Part shown: positions 23,789 to 34,959 of the stretch, piece by piece | How positions within the stretch are numbered: the stretch's first letter is position 1 | Layout of the letters: each line of letters begins with the position of its first letter | Source of the DNA: Lindgomyces ingoldianus | Taxonomy: Eukaryota; Ascomycota; Dothideomycetes; Pleosporales; Lindgomycetaceae | Assembly: GCF_010093535.1 (NCBI RefSeq) | Contig: NW_022985178.1 | Span: 586,505-650,504 of the forward strand | Length of the DNA: 64,000 nucleotides | Direction: 5' to 3' | Notes under the pieces: model-generated | Told to the model about the DNA's origin: nothing | Databases searched by the model: none | What the model saw: only the letters and a program-made list of their open reading frames with translations | Position numbers and translations under genes: made by a program

Positions 23789-26700
23789 CTAATACTGCCC
23801 ACTCTCAACCCCCCACTGCAAATCTAGATCGCCAGGCGAAAACTGCGGAAACGTGTATGGCGGGATCATGATATCTCCCGCCATTGTTTCATCGGTTGGA
23901 GGGAACATTAGATCTAGCTCGTTCTAGTGCGAGGCACGGAATGTTAGGATATTCTATTCTTATTTATGATGTGATGCGTTGGATTTTGAAACAGCGGAGC
24001 AGACACACGAGGACGGAAACAGTTAGGGTTGCGATAATACGCAGCGTGATATATGGGGGCAAGGTGGTAGGTTGGGGTTTTTTAGAAGGGAAGGAAATAG
24101 TATTGGTGCGAATGATAGCTTACCCAATCAATATCCGGTAATCCTTCCAGAGCATTAGGACTGCTTCCACTGGCACTCACGCTTCCAACCACACTCCCGC
24201 TTCCACCGCTTGTCGCGGGCATTCCCGAGTGAGATTGAGAGTGAGTCAAGTAGAGGCTGCTGCTGCTGTCGCTTCCCTGACCAGGGCTCGTGCCCATGCT
24301 CGACGGCCTTAATATGGTGTTTCCTGGACCTAAAGATCCGCTTGTGGGCGGTACGAAGACGCCGAAGGCATTGGGGTCTGGGTTGGAGACGCCGCCGGGA
24401 GCGAGTTCTGCTAAGCCATATTCTAGCGGCGGGAGGTGGTGGAGAGTTGGTCCTCCGGTATTGGCAGATGTGCCTAAGCTACCTAGATGCTGTTGCTGTT
24501 GCTGCTGTTGTTGGCCAGCTTGATTGACCGGACTGGTACTCATAGCATAGCTACCCATCCCCGGCTGCCCACTCTCACTCAGTGGCAGAGAAACACTACG
24601 CCTAATATTCTCTTCCCTCTTCTTGGCCTCCTCCTCCTCTCTCCGCTGCTGATACTCATAATTGTAGATTCTAGGCCCCGGATGTTTCATCTTCGTCGGC
24701 GCACGCACTCCTCGCAAAGATTGATACATCTGCGTTCTACCAGCCAGCTCCTCTAATATCATTCGACTTTTGTCTGCCCCACAGAGACCGGCGGGGAGAT
24801 CGAACGCGAAATCCAGACATCGCCAGACGCGTTCTTCGAGCGCCGGCTCGCGCGGTTTAGCGTAGAGTTCTGAGAGGAGGAGAAGTGCGGTATGATATTG
24901 ATGCAACGCTCCAACATACCAAGTCCAGAGCGAAAGCGCAGGGGTAGTTTCGATAGTGATACTATACTCCAGCGTCAATAGCGCCGTGCCCATCATAAGC
25001 TGTCGCAACCGCTCCGGCATCAAGCGGTGTTGGTTACTGGCGTATTTATTCAGCGCAGCAACATGCAATCTACAACTTAAAATCCCGTAGATCTGTGTTG
25101 CGAGAAGGTGCAGCGGGAGGCGTTTATCCAACATCGGAAGATATTTCTCCTCCATACGCGCCTGGAAATCTTGAATCTTTTTCAGTACAGAAGTAAGTGT
25201 TGTTTTTTTCTTCTCAAGGCGAGGCCGTTCGAGCCACATTAATCGATGCATTTCATAACACTCGAACCGCATTCGCGTGATCGTCATATCGGTGAAATGC
25301 TTCGCGTCTTCTGTCCCCTTTCCATCAGGACCGTAACCCCCGCAACCCCCGTTTTCAAGGTCCACGTCATCGATGTTCAGTGGATATTGTGTGTCGAAAT
25401 CATCGCGCCGGATTTGCGGCCGCGGTCCTGTTGCTTCACATGTTCGGATATCGAGGAAACAGATTTGGTACCAGACTAGGCGGCGCAGGTGGATTTCGAG
25501 CGGGGAAGAGGAGTAGTGAGATGGATCGCGGTGGAGCCCCATGCATTCGGCCAGTCGGATTAGGGTGCCGGTCAGGGCGCTATGGGCACGGGATACTTCT
25601 GCACGACAGAGTGGGATCTACGAGAGCCTTGAGAATGGCAATACAAAAGGGGGTAAAGGGAATTGGATCCTGTGTAAAATTCTATAAGGAAGCAAACTTA
25701 CCAGGTACATAACGAAAGCCTGGAGAGTTTCGAGCTTGGTGGTCCTGAGGAAGTTGGCTCGAGCCAGTGTTGTCTCTGTGCCTTGCTTGAAATTTTCTAC
25801 CAGTCTGTCTTTAGCTACAGCAAAATCATTCAGCACCTTCTCTTCTGACATGCTAATCACAGAGGATAGTAGAGCCGCAAGAACAACTGCTTGAAACGAC
25901 ACGCGAGGCTCGATTCCCATAGAGATTTGCTGCCAGAAATCCTCGTATTGCTTCTCAAAGGAGGGGCGATGGACCGTTCTGGCGATAACATGCACAGCTC
26001 GCCAGTAATGATCTATCAATTTATCCGCGAGAACCTTGGACGGTAAATAAGTCATTAGAGACGTTCTTTGGACTCCCGGTGCGAAGAAGAAACTAGAAGA
26101 CGGAGCCACATATTCTCGTCCAGGCCCGAGATATGACTCTGGGGTTTGGCTTTGGAATGGGGTTTGGACTTTCAATTCCGGGACTTCTTTAAGAGCTTGC
26201 GAGAGCTAGATAGATGTTTAGCTAGGTATTCAGCTGCAGTTAGCTTGACTTACTTCTTCAGAGAATCGTGGTCTGACGAGGCCACCAATTCTCTCCGTGA
26301 TTCGCAACTTCCCCATTTGGATCCCAAGGTCCACAAGATCGTCGTCGACATTCTCATAGTACGCACAATCTTCCAATGCAAGATCCGTAGGCTCTAAATC
26401 CTTCTCGTCTTCTGGTTCCTCAGGGTCGCTATGAGTGTCTGCGAGACTTGGCAAAGGAGGAGTGGACCTTCCTGCAGATGGTGAAGCCGACTTCGTAGTA
26501 CCACGTCGCGCCACATCCTCTTCCAACCTCCTCTCTAGCATGCCCATCTTTTCCTTAACCTCAGCTAACTTCGCTTGCCCTACAGGGTCCAGCGCAGGTG
26601 CCAGAAACACGCAGTCGCGCTGGAATTTTGTGCAATTGGTGCATGGCTGTAGCTTGTCGCACTTGAGCTTTCTGCGGCGACACTCCAGACACGATGTGAT

Positions 26701-26829
26701 CAAGCGGTTCCTACGGCGGATGCGTGGCTGGTTATTGTGCGCCTTTTTCTCGCCTGCCGTAGCTTGTGAAGGCGACGCTGCCGTTCCCTGGGGTGGGGAG
26801 TTTGAGGAATAGCTGGTGAGATCGGCCAT
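23789..26829 (-). CDS. Zn2Cys6 transcription factor with fungal-specific middle domain, 902 aa
   Basis: Exons 26829-26254, 26205-25702, 25617-24124 and 23923-23789; introns of 48, 84 and 200 nt. The binuclear cluster has Cys at residues 47, 50, 57, 63, 66 and 73 (spacing C2C6C5C2C6C), is preceded by a basic stretch and is followed by a short coiled coil (about 85-110). The middle region contains the fungal TF domain, including the RAEVSRAHSALTGTLIRLAECMGLHRDP-type helix across the exon 2/3 junction. A polyQ run sits near residue 680, then Ser/Gly-rich sequence. The last small exon supplies an acidic, aromatic tail (DIDWNELDLMFPP...) that could be an activation segment. Stopping at the upstream stop after 24082 would miss this exon. 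The target pathway is unknown. Confidence 0.88.
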
Positions 26830-28683
26830 TTTCTTCTCTATCGATACCGAACCTGCCTGTCTGTACCTTGCAGCCCTACGAGGCAAGGCGCGTGTCGGCC
26901 GTAGGCGTCGTCGCGTTACGGACGTAGGGAGCGATGAGTAAGAAAACCTTTGCAGAGTTTCGGTGACGGGAAAAGAGGACAAGACAAATAGGAACAAGTC
27001 GTACCCGTTGCGATAACTGAGGCTGTTCTTTGTTCTTGTTTATCGTACCTGTTGCCTAACCCAGCACTTGCGCCGCTGTCCCTACTATTTGAATCGGCTA
27101 TTCCTCGCTGGAAAGGAATCCCTCAAGATTCAAAAGGCGTGGAAGACTGCCGGCGGGATGAGAGAGTTCTCCCTGCGATCAGGGCTTGGCCACAACTGGA
27201 ATGGCTTGCGAGGTGCGTCAAAGACTCCTCCACTTCTGATATCGTTGTCTTTGGTATTCGGGGTTTGTCAGCCGCTCACGGCTTACGAACGGTCCTTGGA
27301 AACGCCTCCTTTAACGTCGATGCATCATGCATTCCTTCTTTGTTGCGCTTTTTCGCCTTGTCGCTATTCCGTTGCTTTTGGGGCAGCTTGGCCGTTTAGC
27401 ACAGCACCACTTTAACCTTTGCCTTTTTATCGACAACGCAGCCTTCCCGTCTACCTAGCACGCGCATGTCGTACCAATATCGCTGCCGTAGGAGTGGGAG
27501 AGACTAAATAGGACAGCGATTTGATGGACCGAGCAGAGTACTTCTCCCTGACATTCCCTTCCTTCATCTTGTCTACCATATTTCGTCCTGCGTTCTCTAT
27601 TCTCATTCGCTAGCGCTAGGATTCCAACGCGTTGGTTGATCGCTAGGATTGCAATCCCGCGAGTCGTAGGGCTGATCAACCCTTTAGTTGCTGTTTGTGG
27701 AAAGCTTTGGGGCCAAGACAAAGCAACAACCAACCCAATGTCTCCCCTGCTTGTCAACACCACAACTCCAGGTTCCACCATGATACACGGCTAGAGATAT
27801 TGACGTTCTAGAAGCATGGAGCTGAGATGGGGGCCAGTAACTGGAACAGGAAGGTCTCCGTACATTGCTGCCAGTCCCATTCAACTCGGCCTCACCTTTC
27901 AGCCTTGAGAAGGAAGTCAGGTCACTCAGCTGCGCGCGATACCCCAACAGATGCAACCCCAGGTATCAATTATGCTTACCTTCTCCCTCCTCGGCTTCCA
28001 CCAAACTTGATCAGATTTGCAAAGCTCGGCAGGAAAGCTTACAGAAGGACTACTCCCGCTAGCCGCTACCCCAGCAGGATGCCCTAACCCGACTCATTTC
28101 ATATTACTCAGAGAAGGCTGATCCAATCAATTGAGTGCCACACGGTTCAAAGGAACCGTGGCCGTGTAATATTGTGTTCAAGGACCAGTTCGATCAGTCA
28201 ATTATCGAGTACCACAAGCCCGTGTCTGGAACCATCACGGACAGGCTCGGCAAACGGAAGTAAAGCCGAGCTACTTCGTGTAACGGATTCTGTACTTCGT
28301 CAAATATCAAGCGGGCTTGCCCGAGTTCAAAGTAGATCCACCTATATAGATTCTCGCTACGTCCAACGTAATACCATGAACACCTTTAGCATCAAACGCC
28401 TACCGTTTTCAAGATCTCCCTTCCTCTATCTTGTTTTCTCCATTCTTATAACGCTTGATTGGCAATGGACCTAGGTACCTAATGTCCGAGGTTGCCCCAC
28501 TACTTTGTGGCGGGGTAGCTGCACCTTGCTCACCTCATCCACATACATTGTTGTATGCTTTCAAATACAAGCACTTTGAAACTTCAAACATCTATATTGC
28601 CTAGTTTCACAATTTGTCGAATCATCTAACATCAGTTTACATTCTCTTCTCGTATCTTAAGTGCCTTGAAAAAAACTCTCAAC
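26830..28683. other. 1.85-kb divergent intergenic region
   Basis: It separates the Zn2Cys6 start (-) from the ABM-like start (+). Frames at 27052-27415 and 27827-28087 overlap in more than one phase and show no domain. The left part probably belongs to a long leader of the regulator gene. Confidence 0.45.
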
Positions 28684-29418
28684 ATGTCCGAACAAACCAC
28701 AGAAATCGCCTACATTCCTCTCGCCTCTGGTCTCGACCTTTCCAGCGGTGATACCCAGAAAATGTTGGAAGAAACTCTAGGGACAATTAAATCGCAACCA
28801 GGCTGCAAATCACTGTTCTGGGGTCGACAAATTGAGCACCCAGATGTTATGCAAATGGTCATTGGTAAATCTACACCCTTCTCAAGCATCCTCCCTACGA
28901 TATTTTAAATGCCAATCGCCCTAATCCCAGATTGGGAGAGTATCGAATCGCACAAAGACTTCATGAACTCTCCCTCCTATGGACCCTTTATCGAACGCCT
29001 CAAACCGCTTCTAGCGGGTCCTCCACATCTCCTACACGTCAAACTCCCCTCGCAATCCCCCTTTTCGCACCCTGGAGCGGCTCCCATCACAGAATGTATC
29101 TCGATGTATTTTGAACCGTCATACTCCACCGCTAGCTACGACCCCAATTGGGCCAAGTTCAAAGAGGGTGTGGAACAGATGGCGAAGGAAGCGCAAGGCC
29201 TTACAGGTGGATGGGGCGTCGAGGATGTGAAGCATACGGTGTTCGGGAAGGAGGGAGAGGAGGGAGAGGGAAAACTATTTTGGGCGGTAATTGGGTGGCC
29301 GAGTGTGGATGCGCATATGAAATTTAGGGAGACAGAGGAGTTTAAAAAGGTTATTCCGTATTTGAGGGAGGGGCCAAAGGCGCTGGAGGTGCATCATGTT
29401 GCTTTTCAGAAGTTTTAG
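28684..29418 (+). CDS. dimeric alpha/beta-barrel (ABM-like) protein, 222 aa
   Basis: Exons 28684-28864 and 28931-29418 flank a 66-nt intron; the join gives an Asp codon and an uninterrupted frame. I start at 28684 because that ATG has the better context, while an in-frame upstream extension adds only six residues. The protein is two repeats of about 100 residues. The first has a TEIAYIPL strand, a helix, the GCKSLFWGRQ strand and the DWESIESHKDFMNSP helix. The second repeats the pattern with ITECISMYF, a TGGWGVEDV strand and the GWPSVDAHMKFRETEEF helix. This is the layout of the antibiotic-biosynthesis-monooxygenase-like barrel, with no bound cofactor motif. Substrate unknown. It borders the degraded block starting after 29418. 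Confidence 0.8.
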
Positions 29419-30072
29419 GGGAGTCTGAAGAGCGTCGGGACATTACAGAGGCCCAGGGGAGGAGAAGAGAGATAACAACAGCTGTTGAGTGAACTACTTG
29501 CATACATGTTCATCCTTTACGAGATCCTCTTTAGATGTGACCACACTGTGCATGAACCTTCCTCCACCCATGCTGACAGGTCTGAAGTAGGCTTTGGCGT
29601 TGGTAGAGCATTTAAATCAGCATATATGGTGAAATTGCCTTCCAATAATACTACTAATAGAGAATCATATCATTCAAGTTTTTGACGAGCTTCATCTCTT
29701 TGATCTCCTCGCGCAAAGACGTTCTCGTGTCGTCGGCTGCTATTTAATTCAGTGCTTCCAACGAGGCGTAGTACTATACGATTGGGCGATTTTGATGCCT
29801 GTACAGGTGAGATTTTGTGTACGTTCCTACAGCAGGGGGAATGAGAGGTAAGTGTACGTATCGTAGCTGCTACGGCCCACTTGATCTGTACAACTGGTAC
29901 GATTTAATTGAAGTACGCTGTACTCTAGTTAAAACAGCTAGGATTGCAAGCTTCTAAAGAAGCAGAGTTAAAATATATATAGTTATTGGATAACGAATTC
30001 TCCATAGTAACATAAAGCAGAGAGGATTAAAGGCTTGCTGCTTGCTACCTTTGCAGTGCCCCAAAAGCTTTG

Positions 30073-30100
30073 CTTATAGCTCTAATAGGAGAGCTATAAG
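30073..30100. repeat. perfect 11-bp inverted repeat with 6-nt loop
   Basis: CTTATAGCTCT at 30073-30083 is followed by AATAGG and then AGAGCTATAAG at 30090-30100. It could be a remnant of a transposon end or a chance palindrome in TA-rich DNA. Confidence 0.7.
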
Positions 30101-31775
30101 TGGATTAACTTACCCTGCTGCAATTAATATTTAGCTACAGATAGCGTACTATCGCGAGGTAAGGTAAGAGGCTTAGTACGTCTCGCTTCGTCGTGACGCA
30201 AACACAAGAAGCTATGGGCTAAAGTAGCTTCACACGGCACCATTTAGCTAGAAGATACGAAACATTTCTGATCATAGCTTGCCAATATATGACCCACGAT
30301 GAATCATGCATGGCTGGGAGTGTTATGAGATGGGATTTTTTTTTCTCCGCTAGAGGCCACCCCTTTTCACTCCTCTATTGTGTTTCATAATTCCTAGACA
30401 TATCAAGATAGTCTTTTAGTCAGCTTTGTCGCGACATCTGGTAGAGCAAAACTTACAACTAGTTTTAATTCTAGCTGCGATTTCAGCGTGCTCTGCAATT
30501 ACGATTTGAATCTAATAAGGCGTAGATTCAGAACGAAGTTACGTTAGCTAGTTGAAGGAAAGACATCCTAGGATAAAGAGATTCTCTGTATTCTTCAGTA
30601 AGTATATGCGCATTTTAAAGATTATTTAAAGCCTATTCCGGCCTGTTGTAAGCAGGTGAAATTTTTGGCCACAACCATTGATTATTAAAGCGCTTGCAAG
30701 TTAGAGTCCGGGCTCGTATTCGATGATAATTTATAGGTTGTGAGAGAGAATGAACACGCCCGAAGAAACAGAAGCGGTAGAAAGAGGATGATGTAGACTT
30801 GAGAGGACTAAGCATGATTCGGAGAAGTTGTCCATCTCCCAAGATGTTCACTCGTCTAATTCACTAACCCCAAGGCTTCGCTTACCTGCTAGTGATACTA
30901 AACCTCACCTCACTCCTGTGTCTTCAGCAGATCTTCCATCGCCAAATTCAAACTGAATTTCACTGCACTCCTATTCAGCGTCTTATGTTCTATCTCGATC
31001 TTGCCGCTCGCCTTTTGCATACCACGTAACGAATGAGTGGTACCCAGAATTCTCTCCAACTCCTGACGCGACTACTAGTGACAACGTCAAAGTTGCGGAG
31101 ACGACCATTACCGAGCCGCCGTGCTGGAGCCTTGTATTAGCTAGTGTTTTTAGCATTGATTTGCCGATTGGTGTCATTAGTAGAAGATGGGGGGCGAGAA
31201 TCATCGATTTCAGATTCAAAAAGATCTTGATCAAGTTGGCGGTGTTCGAGATGCTGGATGACATTTTGTTGTAGGGATTTTGAGCCAGGAATCCCCCTTC
31301 ATGTTGATAATAATTATTCTAAGGAATCGCTGTGGAAGCGGAAAATATGGCAATTAGGAATCGATAGTGCTATTTACATCCATCGTAGGTATGATGCAAA
31401 ATACGCTTAACATCCATGAACCCGTCTATCAAAACCTAGGATTGAGTGATTAAAAGATAGTACACAGTATACCTTAGTCCCATTTTCATAGAGAGGGACA
31501 CAACTTTCAAAACATATGTACTTTTCTTTTGAAGCAGTAAAAATGATTTGAAGGGCATGGTACTTCCTATTATCTAGTTCCTACCGTGGTACGGTGGTCT
31601 TCACGAATGGCGCGATATGTTACGACAGGAGTCAGTTGTATGATTTTGCGCTTGATTATATTCTTTTACTCGAAGCCTAGAAATCTTAATTTCTTTTGTC
31701 GCCTGGCTAAGGAGAGCAAGATAGCAGCTAGATAGCCCCATCATATGCAATATGTAATCAGCACCCGAATGCTCT

Positions 31776-32381
31776 TCAGCACGCCCAATCATGGTCGTAC
31801 CTTCCCCTCTTCCGGCTGGCGTCATTGTTGAAGTTGTAGTAAGGCTTTGACCTCATGTTCCGCGTATCATCTCGATCATCAGAGGGAGCCCTCATGTACC
31901 CGTTTCCAAACACCCTGAAGACACCTTCATCGTCAGTCATGCCACGCTGTCCACTAAACTAGTCCCCGAATTTGTACTCCTCTGCTCAAATTAGACTCTA
32001 GTTATAGTAAGCTCTTTAGGTGCCCTCACCGAAGACGAGACTAGTGTCCTTTTGTAGCTTATCGACAATGGCACGAGTGGCCTTAAGGGGGCAGACAGCC
32101 TCTTCTTTGCGGAGAGATTTCGTCGTGCCGTCAATAGCGACGACGAGATGAGTGGTGTAGAGCCGGGTAACCTCATTGAGAACAATTACAATGTCGTAGA
32201 AACGAGTGCGGTCACTTCCGTAGATGATCCGAGCGTTGCCTAGAAAGTTGAGCGAGTTCTACCGATTTGAGGTAATATCTGCGTACTATTTGATAGTGTT
32301 TTGAGATCTTTGAGAGCCTTGACTTTTTCCGGGTCGTCGAGGTAGTTTGCCGTCATATCTGTCGTCTCCTTGTCTGTCATC
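31776..32381 (-). pseudogene. degenerate protein-coding remnant, family unknown
   Basis: Reading the minus strand from the ATG at 32381, a 46-codon protein-like stretch (start MTDKETTDMTANYLDDPEK) ends at a stop. A frame change then opens a second stretch of about 76 codons (32246-32016) containing NARIIYGSDRTRFYDIVIVLN and ending in TAA. Further along, a third stretch to 31776 contains an in-frame TAG followed by MTDDEGVFRVFGNGYMRAP. The pieces are consecutive, on one strand, and have protein-like composition despite shifted frames. I do not recognise the family. Sequence decay around an originally spliced gene is the simplest reading. Confidence 0.5.
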
Positions 32382-34125
32382 TTCACCAATGCTCTTGCGC
32401 TCCTCGAGAGAAGGAAACAATGGTTGTGAATGATGGTGTGGAGGAAAGAGCAAAAAGTATAAAGGGTGGAAAGTTTTTGAAGAGTTGGGAGTTTTGCGAC
32501 GCTAGTGTAGAGATGAGTTGACGGTGAGTAAAGGAGGCAGCAGCTCTTTCACCCCGTATCTAGCTTACTAAAGTCGATCCATAAAATATCGGATTCCTCT
32601 GGATACTGCAGACGAGGTAGAGCAGGCACCAATCGCCTGTGTTTCTTTTGGCACTATCGCCCTTGGAAGTTTGCGCTCCTAGTTACCGCGCCCCGACAAC
32701 CCTTAGTTCTCCAGAGTATTTATGTCAGTAAACCCGCTTCCAAGTAGGCTAGTAAGCCTACGAAACATTTGAAAAGCCTCCTCTGTCTCCACTTCAATTC
32801 ACCAACTGATTCCATTCCTATCGTTCTCAACGGCCAATCTTCGACATCATTACAAAAACTAACTTCTCTTCCCGACAGTTCCGCACTCCTAGAATTGTCT
32901 TTAGTCTACCAGGGACCCGATAAGTCAATGCTTGGTACCAGTCCCTAAGTTTTAAGGCCTTCATTAGCATTAGAGAACAGTAATTCACTGTCCAAGTGGA
33001 TGGTGCTTTAATCTGTTATGTATTCAGCATATACGCTATCGGATCGAGCAAGGTAGGATACGTAAAAGCGGTGACTGTTCCGATTGCATCAAGGGGGTAA
33101 TCGGAGCTTTGCGTGAATCATTTAATAAAACTAGTAAAACGAAGGAAAATCGAACTTTGCCACCGTAGGTCCCTACCAACGCATGTTATAATCTTCAGAC
33201 ACTCCTCGCTTCTCATTCGGATTCGCACCATCTTACAACCCTAATTCATGCGCAAGAATTGCTCCCGGAGGCTCGTGGCCAATGTCCACCGTCCATAAAA
33301 GCACATCAAGTCAGCAAGTCAGCGCATCTCAGCCTCTATTAGTATAAATCAGACTGTATACACTGACCAGTAAGCCCCCTCTCTATCTCCCTGGCCATCA
33401 TCTCCTCTTGTAATAACACAAGGCCATTGCCCATGAGCCACTCTCTATAGTACTTGATATCGTTTGAGCTCGAGGAAGTACACAGCTAAGGGAAGCTATT
33501 CCGAGGTTCTATCATCACTATTACAAGGGAGGACTTGGTACCCTCGGTCTGCTCCATAACAGAGCCTCGCTAATGCTAGGGTGGGCAAGTAGCGGGGTGG
33601 ATGGGTTAAGCGGATTGTGAAATGCCTTAGATTTCTAGATTTCTAACAATAATTCCCGTGTCTTTCACTTCAATGGCTGTAAGCTAATTTGAGGAAGAGG
33701 GATGTAGATTTATAATTCGTTACCAGATACCCCAACCGTGACGACGGACATTTCATCCGCTATCAGAACCACGGGAAATGCAAATAAGGGATAAACCTTG
33801 ACTAAGAATTTGATAGGACCGATTGTTCTGGAAACTGTAATTCAAGAGAGATCTATCGTGACCGAATAGTAAACAGTCCTGCACGTGTTCCTTCTCACCC
33901 TTTGTGATGGAAACTCGAATATATCAACTATGGTTGGATGTTCACGCGGCAGAGCAATCGGTTCTCTCCTATAGTCAAATATTACAACGCAGTTGGTTGG
34001 ATATTTGCGGAATGGGATATCATTCCATTTTCGAATCCATTTGTCGAACTAGCTGCTTATCACCACATATCCATTCATTCCATCAGCCATCCAGGACTGT
34101 CCACCCCAGTATGCCTTGCAAGAAC

Positions 34126-34583
34126 TTAAGCCGCAATGGTAACCTCAACCTCAACGCCAGCCTCAATGTTGATGATGATCTGCTTGACAACCTCAGTTGG
34201 GGCATTCAAATCAATCAGACGTTTGTGGATGCGCATCTCGTAGGTATCCCAGGTCTTGGAACCCTCTCCGCAAGGCGTCTTTCGGGTAGTGACCTTCAGA
34301 TTCTTGGTGGGGAGGCGGACGGGGCCTTTGACGCGGAGTTCCTTAGTCTTGGCACGATCGATGAGCTCCTGGCAGACCTCTAGAAGGACAAGTTAGTGAG
34401 TATTGGGGAGGGTGTTCGAGGAGTCTTACTCTCGAGGGACTTGACGTTACGGCTAGTGAGTGTGATTCGGATCTTGTGGATCTTGGGACCATCACCGAAG
34501 TCCTTCTCAGGCTTGTCTGCGATATTATTAGCTACGAATCCTCCAATTCTCATTACGGTTCATCCGGTCGTACTGTAAGACAT
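34126..34583 (-). CDS. RPS20: 40S ribosomal protein S20 (uS10), 116 aa
   Basis: Exons 34583-34574 (only 10 nt), 34516-34430 and 34379-34126; introns of 57 and 50 nt. The protein matches eukaryotic uS10 throughout: [18 protein letters not shown], then [25 protein letters not shown], the [22 protein letters not shown] loop, and the conserved tail ending in Ala-Ala. It sits in the 40S head. N-terminal lysines at positions 5 and 8 correspond to the region that Hel2/ZNF598 ubiquitinates on collided ribosomes in yeast and human. The 10-nt first exon is typical of ribosomal protein genes. This is an intact housekeeping gene right at the edge of a degraded block. Confidence 0.97.
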
Positions 34584-34959
34584 CTTGCTCGTAAGGGTGG
34601 GTGTTTTTGGTTATTGGGCGTGGAGATTTTCGTTGTTGAATAGATTCCAGTCACGACCCGGATCTGCGATCACTGTAATGTGATGACTGGCGTGTTGTCG
34701 ATAGAGGCCGGCAACGTTGGGGTTAAAGTCTAGATCATAAACGAATTTTGGATTTGTGGGAGGTTGAGAAATCTTGGCACACTAACCTGTTTCAGGCGAG
34801 CCTACGCATCACCGCTTTCACAAAGTTTGATGGCTCTGACAACAAACCTTTTCTGTGAATAAGGTACCTGGGTAGCTATTAAGAGCGCATATTCGCAGAC
34901 TAGGTATTGTTAACACCGCTCCTACCTGCCGAATTTCGATTCTGACGCCCTCTCTACCC
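34584..34959. promoter_or_regulatory. 376-bp divergent promoter of uS10 (-) and CUE3 (+)
   Basis: The two start codons are 376 bp apart on opposite strands with nothing between them. I see no clear TATA box. The arrangement makes a shared bidirectional promoter likely. Confidence 0.6.

Larger units (their letters stand above)
29419..34125. other. 4.7-kb decayed, gene-poor block
   Basis: The stretch is TA-rich, with many TAG/TAA in all frames and frequent CTAG/TAGCTA strings. It lacks intact genes but retains protein-like pieces (31776-32381 and about 30983-31264, both minus). This fits DNA degraded by C-to-T mutation as in repeat-induced point mutation, which is inference. Boundaries are set by the flanking intact genes. 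Confidence 0.6.
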
